Both the position numbers and the translations under genes were made by a program. Below, in pieces: positions 9,077-19,264 of a DNA stretch of 64,000 nt; positions within the stretch are counted from its first letter, which is position 1, and each line of letters opens with the position of its first letter. This DNA comes from Brackiella oedipodis DSM 13743 (GTDB taxonomy: Bacteria; Pseudomonadota; Gammaproteobacteria; Burkholderiales; Burkholderiaceae_B): contig NZ_KK211205.1 of NCBI RefSeq assembly GCF_000621025.1, forward strand, positions 385,521 through 449,520. The letters are read 5' to 3'. Below the pieces are notes generated by a model, which did no database searches, had not been told where the DNA came from, and saw nothing but the letters and a program-made list of their open reading frames with translations.

Positions 9077-9112
9077 CAAAAAAAAGCACTGCGCCATAGT
9101 GACGCAGTGCTT
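9077..9112 (-). terminator. Terminator of groES-groL
   Basis: Stem AGCACTGCG / CGCAGTGCT with a nine-base loop; on the minus strand it is followed by a long T-run, some 50 bases after the groL stop. Confidence 0.9.
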
Positions 9113-9163
9113 GGAGATTAAGCGTTAGCGAAATTCGCTAAATTGGCTCGGATGGCGAGGGGA

Positions 9164-10879
<1,716 letters not shown>

Positions 10880-10905
10880 TCAGTTAGCCCAATTTAGCTA
10901 GGGTA

Positions 10906-11193
10906 TTAGGCAAAAACAGCTAGGATTTCTTCTTCGCGGATTACAAGCAATTCTTCGCCATCAACTTTTACAGCTTGACCAGCATATTTGCCAAAGAGAA
11001 CTTTGTCGCCAACTTTGACTTCTGGGGCAACTGTTTGGCCTTCTGGGGTTTTGCGACCCGGACCCACAGCGACGACTTCGCCTTGATCAGGCTTTTCGGC
11101 GGCGCTATCTGGAATCACGATGCCAGAAGAGGTTTTACGTTCGTTGTCTAAACGTTTGATGATTACGCGATCTTGTAAAGGGCGCAATGACAT
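10906..11193 (-). CDS. groS: Co-chaperonin GroES
   Basis: Ten-kDa lid of the chaperonin. The start [15 protein letters not shown], the mobile loop around [15 protein letters not shown] and the [16 protein letters not shown] end match the family; 95 residues is typical. RBS AAAGGAG precedes the ATG. It is transcribed first, from the sigma-32-type promoter upstream. Confidence 0.99.
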   Translation of the reverse strand: MSLRPLQDRVIIKRLDNERKTSSGIVIPDSAAEKPDQGEVVAVGPGRKTPEGQTVAPEVKVGDKVLFGKYAGQAVKVDGEELLVIREEEILAVFA

Positions 11194-11264
11194 AGAAAAC
11201 TCCTTTAAATTAAAAATAATAAAACAGGAAAAACTGTATTAGTAATTAAACCTGGATGTCACAG

Positions 11265-11292
11265 AGATAGGGTCATAATTCAGAGTTTCAAG
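11265..11292 (-). promoter_or_regulatory. Heat-shock sigma-32 promoter of groES-groL
   Basis: On the minus strand the -35 CTTGAAA (11286-11292) is followed after 13 bases by the -10 CCCTATCT (11265-11272). This matches the sigma-32 consensus CTTGAAA / CCCCATNT with one mismatch, about 70 bases before the groES start. No CIRCE element is seen. Confidence 0.88.
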
Positions 11293-11380
11293 GGCTAAAA
11301 CAAAAAAAATCACAAAATATTTCTCTGTCAAGCTAGCTAGCGTGCTTGTACTATTGGCCATCGCTGAAATTTACGGCTAA

Positions 11381-11417
11381 AAAAAATCCATGCCTCGCGG
11401 TCTTGGCATGGATTTTT
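11381..11417 (-). terminator. Terminator of the AEC transporter gene
   Basis: Perfect 12-bp stem AAAATCCATGCC / GGCATGGATTTT; on the minus strand the second arm runs into a T-rich stretch 17 bases after the transporter stop. Confidence 0.9.
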
Positions 11418-11433
11418 GGGCGCTGATTAGGTC

Positions 11434-12381
11434 TTAGTGATAAGGGAATAAATATTGCCAAATCATGAGAACAGCACTCAGACTAAAGAAAGACAGCATG
11501 GTGCAGACTAAAAGATTACTGGAGGAGTCTTTGCCTTCGCCATATTGATGACTGATAAGCGCGTACATAGTAGCCATTGGGGTAGAAGCCATTAGGAAGC
11601 CTGACATCAGTACCTCATTAGGGACGTTCGGAATCAGTGCGAAAAAGGCGAGCACCAATAATGGCAAGGCCAAGAGTTTGGCCAGAGTGAGCCAAATCGC
11701 TTCTTTGAGATTAGAGCGAATTTTGACGCCGTACAAGCCTCCGCCAATCACGAAGATACCGACAGGCGCGGCCGAAATCATTAGCATATCGATGACGCGA
11801 TTGGCAATGGTAGGCAAGGGAATATGTGCCAGTGAAAAAAACATGCCCAAGAAAATCGCGATAATCAGTGGTGTTTGTAAGAGCTTTTTGATGGCTCCCC
11901 AAATCAAGTGCAAAGCGCGTTTGGATTGACCGTGTGATTCGGCAATAACAATCATCGGCAATAGGGAGATGAGGTTTTCGATGAAAAGATTCATGGCGAG
12001 AAACACGGCGGCATCGTGTTGGCCTACGACCAATGATAAGACGGGAAAACCAATAAAGCCGGAGTTGGAGTAAGTGACGCCCATGGCATTGAGCGCTGCA
12101 TGCTTACCACCGTTTTTTTTGAATTTGAGAGTGAGCAAATAGGTGGCGATAAAAAGCAGAATCGTAGCGCTGCCGTAGGCAAGCATGTATGAGGGCACAA
12201 ACAGCGCAGTGACAGGCTTACTCGCAAAGGCATGAAAGATCACGGCGGGATAGGCAAAGACCACGACAAAACGCCCTAGTCCAGTGATTTGTACGGGATT
12301 GATAATATCAAAACGTACCGCCGCATACCCCAAAGCAATCATAATGAAAATGGGGAGGGTGATATTAATAATGGACAACAT
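11434..12381 (-). CDS. AEC (auxin efflux carrier) family transporter
   Basis: Inner membrane protein of 315 residues with about ten hydrophobic segments, beginning MLSIINITLPIFIMIALGY, a typical start for the bacterial AEC family. These proteins export or import small organic acids such as malonate or malate; the substrate here cannot be told. The conserved segments NSGFIGFPV and the final pair of helices (LMASTPMATMYALISHQYG) are present. It stands alone between the groES promoter region and queF, with its own terminator. Confidence 0.85.
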   Translation of the reverse strand: MLSIINITLPIFIMIALGYAAVRFDIINPVQITGLGRFVVVFAYPAVIFHAFASKPVTALFVPSYMLAYGSATILLFIATYLLTLKFKKNGGKHAALNAMGVTYSNSGFIGFPVLSLVVGQHDAAVFLAMNLFIENLISLLPMIVIAESHGQSKRALHLIWGAIKKLLQTPLIIAIFLGMFFSLAHIPLPTIANRVIDMLMISAAPVGIFVIGGGLYGVKIRSNLKEAIWLTLAKLLALPLLVLAFFALIPNVPNEVLMSGFLMASTPMATMYALISHQYGEGKDSSSNLLVCTMLSFFSLSAVLMIWQYLFPYH

Positions 12382-12407
12382 AAGAAGACTAACGCGTTTG
12401 TAATAAT

Positions 12408-12445
12408 TAGAGGATGCATACCAGTATACTGCTAATTATCCTCTA
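12408..12445. other. Dyad between queF and the AEC transporter
   Basis: Arms TAGAGGAT (12408-12415) and ATCCTCTA (12438-12445) flank a 22-base spacer that itself contains a TATAC-like dyad. There is no T-run on either side, so it is either a weak end for the folB-ttcA-queF transcript or an operator for the transporter. Confidence 0.35.
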
Positions 12446-12464
12446 ACAAAACAATTGCCTAGTA

Positions 12465-13352
12465 TTATTGTCGGGCTAAACGCTGCTCTGCACCGAGTAT
12501 AGTGCTGTAATTTTTGGCAAAGCTCTCGCTGCTCGCGCGCCAAGGATTAATATCTAAGCCGCCACGCCGTGTATAGCGAGCATAGACCAACAATTCTTGA
12601 GCGCCACTCAGCATCTGCAAATCACAGTAGATTTGTTCAACACAAGCTTCATGAAAGCCAGTATGTTCTCTATAAGAAATAATGTATTGCAGCAAGCTGC
12701 CATGATCGATGGCCGGACCTTGGTACGCAATCAAAAGGCTGGCCCAGTCCGGCTGTCCTGTGACCGGACAATTGGATTTAAGAAGATTGGAAAAAACGAC
12801 TTCTTGGGTTTGACGGTGCGGCGTCTGCAAACGTAATAGGCGAGGATCGTAGTGATAAATAGTGGTACTGATATCGAGTTCATCGAGCGCCACAATGGGG
12901 CAAGCCAAGCTGTCTTTGTTCCACGCGCTCAATTGCAGTTGTGCAAAGTGATCGGTGCTAAATAGCTGCAGGCTCACTTGGCCTTGAACGACGGCACTTA
13001 GATCTTTTTGCATCAGGGCTAGCATTGTTTCGGAGTTGTCAAAAACCGTCTGATTGAAAGAATTCAAATACAACTTAAAGGACTTGGACTCTACCAAGTA
13101 GGGATTATTGGGGTCAAAACTAGCGCTCACGATAGCCACCTGCGGCTTACCTTTAGGATTGAGCCATGAAACCTCAAAAGCCGTCCAAATATCGGCGCCA
13201 ATCCACGTCTGCGGAGCCGCGCTGTTGAGCGCTTGACGACCGAGTTGACGCGGGACTGCATATAAAAGGCTCTGGTCATAAGCGCTAGGGTATTGGGTCT
13301 CTTTACCGAGGCCGCTTAGTTGCAAAGATGACTCGCTCGCATTATTTGTCAT
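12465..13352 (-). CDS. queF: NADPH-dependent 7-cyano-7-deazaguanine reductase (long form)
   Basis: Reduces preQ0 to preQ1 in queuosine tRNA modification. At 295 residues it is the long, duplicated QueF form. The substrate helix motif ESKSFKLYLNSFN and the catalytic-cysteine block SNCPVTGQPDW are both present. It is the last gene of the folB-ttcA-queF run, 14 bp after ttcA. No preQ1 riboswitch is possible in that short gap. Confidence 0.95.
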   Translation of the reverse strand: MTNNASESSLQLSGLGKETQYPSAYDQSLLYAVPRQLGRQALNSAAPQTWIGADIWTAFEVSWLNPKGKPQVAIVSASFDPNNPYLVESKSFKLYLNSFNQTVFDNSETMLALMQKDLSAVVQGQVSLQLFSTDHFAQLQLSAWNKDSLACPIVALDELDISTTIYHYDPRLLRLQTPHRQTQEVVFSNLLKSNCPVTGQPDWASLLIAYQGPAIDHGSLLQYIISYREHTGFHEACVEQIYCDLQMLSGAQELLVYARYTRRGGLDINPWRASSESFAKNYSTILGAEQRLARQ

Positions 13353-13366
13353 GGTGATTATCGCCC

Positions 13367-14389
13367 TTATAAGTGTTGGATGTTAATGTATTTTTTGGGT
13401 GCTTTGTCAGTCTCGGTAGGGCCATTAGAGCTCTGCTGGGCTTGGTATTCCTCATAGGACGCTAACTCAAGATCCTCTTGGAGATCGTCAAATTGTTCGC
13501 TATCAAAGGCGATGTCGCCTTCTGGATTGCTCAATCCTGTAGGTTGCAGCCCCACAAAATCAAATAATTGCTTATCCATTAAGTGTGAAGGCACGGTATT
13601 GGCCAAAGATTTAAAAATATTCCACACTTTTTTGGGACTTTGACGCTCCCAATCGCGAATCATTTGATTGATTTCGGCACGTTTGAGATTTTCTTGAGAG
13701 CCGCACAGATTGCAAGGGATGATAGGGAATTCTTTGAAGCGTGCAAATTTAATAATGTCACTCTCGGCGACATAGGCTAAGGGCCGGATCACGGTATGTT
13801 TGCCGTTATCAGAGACGAGCTTAGGTGGCATGGCCTTGAGCCTGGCCGCGTAAAACAAATTCAAGAAGAAAGTGGCAATAATATCGTCCCGATGATGACC
13901 CAGAGCGATTTTGTTAGCGCCCAGTTCCTCGGCGACGCGATACAGAATGCCGCGGCGCAAGCGTGAACATAGGGAACAGGTAGTTTTACCTTCTGGTATG
14001 ACCCGTTTGACAATCGAATATGTGTCTTGGTTTTCAATATGAAAAGGAACCTGGAGACTACTCAGGTATTCTGGCAAGACATGCGCTGGAAAGCCCGGTT
14101 GTTTTTGATCCAAGTTAACGGCGACCAACTCAAAACGAATCGGCGCGCGGCTCTGTAACGTCATCAGGACATCTAAGAGCGTATAAGAATCCTTGCCCCC
14201 CGATAAACACACCATCACTTTATCGCCGTCCTCGATCATGTTGTAGTCGAGAATCGCCTTAGAGGTTTCGCGAATGATTTTTTTGCTGAGCTTATTTTGG
14301 TTCTGGCGTTTGCGTTGCGATTGCTCGCTGCGTTGCTTTAGGTCGAGTGTATCGGAATTGGGCTGAGGATCTTGAGGTGCAGATAACAT
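13367..14389 (-). CDS. ttcA: tRNA 2-thiocytidine(32) synthetase TtcA
   Basis: ATP-dependent, iron-sulfur-containing enzyme that thiolates C32 of certain tRNAs. The PP-loop [12 protein letters not shown] and both cysteine pairs are present: CSLC, and CNLC in the C-terminal part. The longest frame starts at a TTG (14443) inside folB; the ATG at 14389 starts 32 bases after the folB stop and avoids that overlap, so I prefer it (340 residues). The tail after about residue 285 is acidic and low in complexity, longer than in E. coli TtcA. Confidence 0.93.
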   Translation of the reverse strand: MLSAPQDPQPNSDTLDLKQRSEQSQRKRQNQNKLSKKIIRETSKAILDYNMIEDGDKVMVCLSGGKDSYTLLDVLMTLQSRAPIRFELVAVNLDQKQPGFPAHVLPEYLSSLQVPFHIENQDTYSIVKRVIPEGKTTCSLCSRLRRGILYRVAEELGANKIALGHHRDDIIATFFLNLFYAARLKAMPPKLVSDNGKHTVIRPLAYVAESDIIKFARFKEFPIIPCNLCGSQENLKRAEINQMIRDWERQSPKKVWNIFKSLANTVPSHLMDKQLFDFVGLQPTGLSNPEGDIAFDSEQFDDLQEDLELASYEEYQAQQSSNGPTETDKAPKKYINIQHL

Positions 14390-14420
14390 AGTGATGTGGA
14401 TAGGAGAAATGGGGACAAAA

Positions 14421-14804
14421 TTAGGCGGAATGGCGATGTTCAATGCATTCGATCCCTACGGCTTCACAATCACCAAAGGCTTCAGGTTTGCTAATACGTA
14501 AGCGGACTGTACTGACTTCTGCAAAATCGCGAATTAATCGTTGCGCAATTTGCGTGCCAAGGACTTCAATCAAATGCACATGTTTTTGGTGGCATTCTTC
14601 GATGATGGCATTACGAATAAAGCGATAATCCAAGACACTGGCGATATCCGTGTCATTAATGGTGTCGTCCGATAGGGTAATATCGAGACTCACATCAATC
14701 AATACCCGTTGGTATTTGTTGATTTCGTGATTTAAGACACCCACACTGGTGTTGACTGATAATTGCTTGAAAAAAATTTGCGTAATTGCCATGAGAATTG
14801 CCAT
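14421..14804 (-). CDS. folB: Dihydroneopterin aldolase
   Basis: Folate pathway enzyme converting dihydroneopterin to 6-hydroxymethyl-dihydropterin. The core [19 protein letters not shown] and the catalytic lysine block RISKPEA fit FolB/FolX. At 127 residues it has family size. Two in-frame ATGs (14804 and 14792) are possible; the second gives the more usual start. First gene of a run with ttcA and queF, so folate, thio-tRNA and queuosine genes share a transcript here. Confidence 0.9.
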   Translation of the reverse strand: MAILMAITQIFFKQLSVNTSVGVLNHEINKYQRVLIDVSLDITLSDDTINDTDIASVLDYRFIRNAIIEECHQKHVHLIEVLGTQIAQRLIRDFAEVSTVRLRISKPEAFGDCEAVGIECIEHRHSA

Positions 14805-14938
14805 ATCATTTGTAAACTATTATTTTAAATAGTTTAAGACGAGCCTTGCCTAATGCAAGCGAGTTCTTCACAAAAATTCCATGGGTTCGCGCAGCAGCGC
14901 CAAAGAGCATGGGCATGGATCATTAATGAGGCAAAAGC

Positions 14939-15841
14939 ATGGACTATGAAGTCATCATTATTGGCGCTGGTGCAGCGGGTGTGTCTTGCGCTCTCTGGCT
15001 CAAGCAGCTAGGGGTATCGGCATTGTTGCTGGAGGTGAATGCAGAGGTAGGCGGGATTTGTGCACAAAACCCTTTTATTGATAGTTGGAATGCACTGCAA
15101 AGCGATATGACAGGTCTCGAAACCGCAAAGCGCCTGCAGGCCACCGTTGAGCAGTGGCAATTACCTCTGCAAACGCACAGTCGCGTGCTACGACTGGATC
15201 AGCAAGCCAATCAAGCAGGTTTTAGAGTGCAATGTCAGTCACATATTTTCAGTGCTAAGTTTGTCGTGTTAGCCAGTGGCGTGCACTTTAAGAGGGCTGA
15301 GTCCGTGCAACAGTTGGCGCCTGATTCACCCGTCCGCCAGGCCATTATTGTCGGTGCAAGTCCCGCACTCAATAAGTATGACTTCAGGGGCAAAAAAGTA
15401 GCGGTTCTCGGGGGCGGCGATAACGCCTTTGAAAACGCCATCCGCTTGCTACAACAAGGTCACCTTGAAAGCCTGCAGATTTTTGCGCGTCATGTGCGAG
15501 CTAGGCAGCGCTTTGTCGCTCAAATTCCCAACACGATGGTACAGGTCGGAGCTTATGATTTTGATGCTGAGCACTTACGGGTCAATCAGCAGGCGTTTGA
15601 TGTGGTGTTGGTGTTTTATGGCTATGAGCCCACGCTAGCCTATGCACAGCATTTGCCCTTAAAACGCGATGCCAAGGGTTACCTCATTCCAGATTTTTCG
15701 AGCTGCGAAATGAATATCCCCAATCTATATGCGATTGGGGAGTTAAGTCAGCGGCAACACCCAAGTGTGGTGACGGCTATGGCTGATGGTGTGTGTGCGG
15801 CCGTGGCGATTGCACGCCAAGCTGAAAACCTCAAACACTAG
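14939..15841 (+). CDS. Thioredoxin-reductase-like FAD/NAD(P) oxidoreductase without CxxC
   Basis: Two nucleotide-binding folds are clear: the FAD motif VIIIGAGAAGVSCALWL at the N-terminus and a second motif KVAVLGGGDNAFENA near residue 150 for NAD(P)H. A C-terminal block (NIPNLYAIGEL) closes the FAD site. Order and 300-residue length match the thioredoxin reductase family. The redox CxxC that should precede the second nucleotide fold is absent; that stretch reads IIVGASPALNKYDF. It should therefore pass electrons straight from flavin to an unknown acceptor, as in ferredoxin-NADP reductases of the same fold. It is monocistronic and convergent with the DUF2147 gene. Confidence 0.82.
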   Translation: MDYEVIIIGAGAAGVSCALWLKQLGVSALLLEVNAEVGGICAQNPFIDSWNALQSDMTGLETAKRLQATVEQWQLPLQTHSRVLRLDQQANQAGFRVQCQSHIFSAKFVVLASGVHFKRAESVQQLAPDSPVRQAIIVGASPALNKYDFRGKKVAVLGGGDNAFENAIRLLQQGHLESLQIFARHVRARQRFVAQIPNTMVQVGAYDFDAEHLRVNQQAFDVVLVFYGYEPTLAYAQHLPLKRDAKGYLIPDFSSCEMNIPNLYAIGELSQRQHPSVVTAMADGVCAAVAIARQAENLKH

Positions 15842-15860
15842 CCACGATCGCGACCATTAA

Positions 15861-16334
15861 TTAATTAGCTTTTTGCCATTCTTGGCTGCGGCCCAGCAAA
15901 GAAACACCCAAGAACCCCCTGACCTTAAGGGCCATGCCGCCCTTGGTGATTTCTGCTTTCATGCTGTAGGTTTTGTCGTTGACAGGGTCATAGATATGGC
16001 CGTCAGAATATTTGCCCGGACCATTTGCCTTTAGGCCTTTGGCAATGACAGCGCCTTGCAGAGATTTCTTGTGGTATTTACCTTTGCATTCTTCGCAAAC
16101 CCCAGTGGGCTCTTCTTTGAGGACTTTTGTGACGATGCCATTGTAGGTGCCGTCACCTTGTTTTTTGAAGGTGATGACAGACTCAGCTTGATGGGTGTCC
16201 TCGTTGATGGTGCGCCAGCTCGTACCATCGAGTTCATCGGCGGCATGTGCCGAAAAAGCCAAGCTGCTGGCGATCAGTGTGCTACTTGCTAAACCGAGAA
16301 GTTTTTTGGAAAAAATAAATGGGCTAGTCATCAT
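15861..16334 (-). CDS. Secreted DUF2147 family protein
   Basis: A signal peptide with a hydrophobic core (LLGLASSTLIASSLAFS) and cleavage after AHA leads a mature domain of about 127 residues. The mature part has the DUF2147 pattern: a G-x-W start (DGTSWRTI), a GTYNGIVTKV strand, a CxxC pair in GVCEECKGK, and the ending LKVRGFLGVSLLGRSQEW. Family members are periplasmic small beta-barrel proteins of unknown function. Single gene with a 5' region rich in AT. Confidence 0.85.
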   Translation of the reverse strand: MMTSPFIFSKKLLGLASSTLIASSLAFSAHAADELDGTSWRTINEDTHQAESVITFKKQGDGTYNGIVTKVLKEEPTGVCEECKGKYHKKSLQGAVIAKGLKANGPGKYSDGHIYDPVNDKTYSMKAEITKGGMALKVRGFLGVSLLGRSQEWQKAN

Positions 16335-16732
16335 GCATTCTCCTTATAAGCGACAAGTTCTATCTTTTGTTATAGAGCGACTGGCCCCAAAAGTAAAGCT
16401 AGGTAAATTCCTAGGCCAGCCATCCTGCTTAGCCGCGTTGCAGCGTGCTTGAGGGTTTATTTAAAAAATAGTTTATATTTGAAATATTTATATAATTAAA
16501 AAATGCAATCAATTAATTAAATAGTAGATCAAAATAATTTACAATTATCAATTTTTAAAAAAACAAAATACAGTAAAATTACAGTTCGGCATTCTGACGA
16601 TTCAGCAAAGGCCTTTGCAAATCTTTAGGGCTAGGCTCTGTAAAGACAAAATAAAAATGAACAACAGTTGAACTGCAGCAGTGAGGTTTAGCATCTCAGT
16701 AACCTTACGTGGCTGGCAGTAAGGAGTTGGCA
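16335..16732. other. Intergenic region between DUF2147 gene and MmyB-type regulator
   Basis: Divergent promoter region of about 400 bp, strongly AT-rich between 16450 and 16580. I see no supported gene or RNA in it. Confidence 0.5.
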
Positions 16733-17542
16733 TTGCCAAACAATCAATCAAAAATAATATCTACTTCGGTTAGGAGGCAGGCGTTAGCAGATTTTCTACG
16801 CAATGCCAGAGCAAGAATCACGCCAGCCATGGCTGGACTGCCCGCCATCGGTCGGCGTCGCACCCCAGGTCTACGCCGAGAAGAGGCGGCGCAGTTATGT
16901 GGCATTAGTGTCACCTGGTATACCTGGATCGAACAAGGACGGGACGTCAAGGTCTCTAGTAGTGTTTGGTCTAGTTTGGCCGATACCCTCCATCTCAACC
17001 CTACAGAGCGGGCTTATTTATTCGAATTAGCGGGTATCTCTGATCCTGACCAGGGCAAGGTCGAGCTCGCCAGTCTACCCGCAGAGCTCGAACTTTGTGT
17101 AAAAAAAATCACCGATCCCGCTTATATCCTAGACAGATACTGGAATATTCTGTATTTCAATAAACCCTTTGAAGAGTTATTTTTTGGTTGGCCCAAAGAG
17201 GGCAAAAATAACTCTTTATTGGATTTCATCTTTTTGAATCCAAAAGCGCGTGTATTTGTAGACCGATGGGAGCAACGGGCCAAACGTTCGGTATCGGAAT
17301 TTCGAGCTGACGTCAGTGCCTATCTAGAAGATAATAAGGTCTTAGCAGAGATTGAGCGTTTGCGCCAACAAAGTGATGTCTTCAATTATTGGTGGGAGCG
17401 CCAAGTAGTCGAAGGTCGTGAGGGTGGCGTAAGAGGCTTTAATCATCCTGACAGAGGGTATGTTGAGTACCAGCAATTGACCTATCGCTTGGCGACGCAT
17501 CTGGATTTTAAACTAGTGATGTTGCTAGACGCTAAGGCTTAA
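16733..17542 (+). CDS. XRE family regulator with MmyB-like ligand-binding domain
   Basis: The N-terminal part (to about residue 95) is a helix-turn-helix of the type TPGLRREEAAQLCGISVTWY, the standard signature of this family. The C-terminal 150 residues form the MmyB-like domain, a PAS-like fold that may bind fatty acids; its WNILYFNKPFEELF and FNHPDRG segments are visible. The frame opens at a GTG (16709), but Shine-Dalgarno AAGGAG at 16721-16726 sits six bases before the TTG at 16733, which I take as start (269 residues). In many bacteria such regulators control a neighbouring dehydrogenase; none is adjacent here. Confidence 0.9.
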   Translation: MPNNQSKIISTSVRRQALADFLRNARARITPAMAGLPAIGRRRTPGLRREEAAQLCGISVTWYTWIEQGRDVKVSSSVWSSLADTLHLNPTERAYLFELAGISDPDQGKVELASLPAELELCVKKITDPAYILDRYWNILYFNKPFEELFFGWPKEGKNNSLLDFIFLNPKARVFVDRWEQRAKRSVSEFRADVSAYLEDNKVLAEIERLRQQSDVFNYWWERQVVEGREGGVRGFNHPDRGYVEYQQLTYRLATHLDFKLVMLLDAKA

Positions 17543-17627
17543 CGCGTGCCCCTAAGGGCTTTAGCGCAGTCAAGACAGCAGCAAATTCAGTTAAGATTAA
17601 GATTTATGAATCGCAAAGGAGAGACTC

Positions 17628-18251
17628 ATGCAAGGTTTATTACGTATCACCGGGACCAGCCTCTTAGTGCTTGCGCTGGCAGCCTGCGCCAGTTCTGAAT
17701 CTACCGGCCCAGTAAGCCCATCGATGCCAGACCCACAAAATGACAACGTCACCCATGCGCGTGGCTTTGGGGTAGGGATTGGTACCGTGACGGGCCATAT
17801 CCAACGCTACAATTGGAATCCAGCGATCAATATCATCGATAACGCGAGTACGCGTCGTCTGGGGGTCACGACGGTCCGTCAGGATGATGGTACGCTACGC
17901 ATTAATATTCCAGAGAGTGCCGCTTTTGATAGCTCTCAATATGATCTCAAAGCGAGCATCTTCCCTGTCTTAGATCGTATTGCCATGGCCACTAACCAGC
18001 ATCCCGAAGTTCGGATAAAAGTCGTTGGCCACGCCGATAGCAGTGGTAATAACGGCATTAACCAACCCCTCTCCGAAAATCGTGCCATGGCGGTCGCCAA
18101 TTACCTCACGCAACGTCGCGGTATTGTGCCCACGCGTGTGAGCACAGAAGGCCGTGCCGCCCAAGACCCGATCGCCGACAACAAAACGCCAGAAGGGCGT
18201 CGTCTCAATCGTCGTGTTGAGGTTTTTTTATACACCATTAGTACGCGCTAG
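17628..18251 (+). CDS. OmpA family outer membrane lipoprotein
   Basis: A lipoprotein signal peptide ends in the lipobox LAAC at residues 17-20. The rest is a linker with a strand-rich stretch (residues 45-85) and an OmpA C-terminal peptidoglycan-binding domain, with the motif VVGHADSSGNNGINQPLSE and the final NRRVEVFL. This resembles the small peptidoglycan-associated lipoproteins of the YiaD type. At 207 residues it is complete. RBS AAAGGAG precedes the ATG; a terminator follows. Confidence 0.92.
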   Translation: MQGLLRITGTSLLVLALAACASSESTGPVSPSMPDPQNDNVTHARGFGVGIGTVTGHIQRYNWNPAINIIDNASTRRLGVTTVRQDDGTLRINIPESAAFDSSQYDLKASIFPVLDRIAMATNQHPEVRIKVVGHADSSGNNGINQPLSENRAMAVANYLTQRRGIVPTRVSTEGRAAQDPIADNKTPEGRRLNRRVEVFLYTISTR

Positions 18252-18349
18252 TCGCCAGCGTGCTTAGCGTTCCATTCGCAAAGAATCGCCCTAAGTTAGT
18301 CGGCGCTCTAAGCTCTCAACCCCTTCACACCTCAACCTCATAGCTTCAT

Positions 18350-18381
18350 AGCCCCTTAGCCGATGGCGAGGGGCTTTTATT
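18350..18381 (+). terminator. Terminator after the OmpA-like lipoprotein gene
   Basis: Stem AGCCCCT / AGGGGCT followed by TTTATTTAA, about 100 bases after the stop. Confidence 0.75.
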
Positions 18382-18437
18382 TAACGTGCTCGCTGGTGAA
18401 CCCTAGGATTTGCATAACGGGAGGGAAGAGGTAAATA

Positions 18438-18465
18438 AAAAAACGCCCGCACAGTGGCGGACGTT
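18438..18465 (-). terminator. Terminator of the YdcH-like gene
   Basis: Eight-pair stem ACGTCCGC / GCGGGCGT (one G-T pair) read on the minus strand, followed by a seven-T run, just after the 18498 stop. Confidence 0.8.
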
Positions 18466-18497
18466 GGGGCTGTCAAATCGAAGCAATCGATCACTGA

Positions 18498-18728
18498 TTA
18501 AGACGCTGTTTTGCTTTTGCTTTGCAAGATGCGGTAGATTTCGTCTTTAAGTGCTAGTTTTTCTTTTTTTAGGGTTTCGATTTGTTCTGGTTCTGCAGTG
18601 GCGGCGACTGGATCGTTACTGAGACGTTTGATATCGTCATCCAGTTTGTTGTGCTTATCAAATAAAGCCGCAAAATGGTTGTCGTTTTGGCGTAGCTCGG
18701 CGATTAAATCACGGAATTCGTGGAACAT
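18498..18728 (-). CDS. YdcH family (DUF465) small coiled-coil protein
   Basis: A 76-residue charged helical protein. It opens with the family-like MFHEFRDLIAELRQND and FAALFDKHNKLDDDI, then a short linker and a second helix LKKEKLALKDEIYRIL. The DUF465/YdcH family is common in proteobacteria and has no known function. RBS AGGAGG-like lies before the ATG. It is alone on the minus strand with its own terminator; the SWIB gene upstream is about 100 bp away. Confidence 0.9.
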   Translation of the reverse strand: MFHEFRDLIAELRQNDNHFAALFDKHNKLDDDIKRLSNDPVAATAEPEQIETLKKEKLALKDEIYRILQSKSKTAS

Positions 18729-18835
18729 GCTGAACCTCCTATGGAGAAAATTAAATTTTGTAAATCAACCTATGTTAAGACTAGCATAGGTTGGCGTTAC
18801 AAAGATTGTATTCGAGAAAAAACCAGTCGCGTTAC

Positions 18836-19114
18836 TTATGATTTAAGGTGAGCGCTGACAAGTTTAGTCATTTCAAACATATTAACTTGGTCTTTACCAA
18901 AGATTGGGCGTAATTTGTCGTCAGCGTTGATGTTACGGCGGTTAGCTGGGTCTTGTAAGTTATTGCTCTTGATATAGTCCCAAAGTTTTTTGGTCACTTC
19001 GGTGCGTGGTAATGGTTCAGAGCCAACTACTTTTGCTAATTCGGCGCTTGGCGTAACGGGTTTCATGAAAGCGTTGTTAGGTGCTTTTTTGCTTGCAGAT
19101 TTTTTAGAAGGCAT
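18836..19114 (-). CDS. SWIB/MDM2 domain protein
   Basis: A 92-residue basic protein. After a Lys/Ala/Ser-rich leader the SWIB fold begins at about residue 20: ELAKVVGSEPLPRTEVTKKLWDYIK, then NNLQDP, INADDKLRPIFG and a closing helix. In eukaryotes SWIB belongs to chromatin remodelers; in bacteria the domain occurs in chlamydiae and many proteobacteria as small DNA-associated proteins of unclear role. The basic N-terminus fits nucleic acid binding. It has a good RBS (AAGGAG). Confidence 0.92.
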   Translation of the reverse strand: MPSKKSASKKAPNNAFMKPVTPSAELAKVVGSEPLPRTEVTKKLWDYIKSNNLQDPANRRNINADDKLRPIFGKDQVNMFEMTKLVSAHLKS

Positions 19115-19264
19115 AAATGCTCCTTGTTAATGGGTTTCATAAGGGTGCCGACAGCACCATTAGGATTTGTATTGTAAGCTAAATTTTCCAGAAAAATAAA
19201 CTACTTCCTATAAGGCGTTAAAATAAAGCCGATTATTTTTTGATTTAAAAAGGCTTGTACCTCC

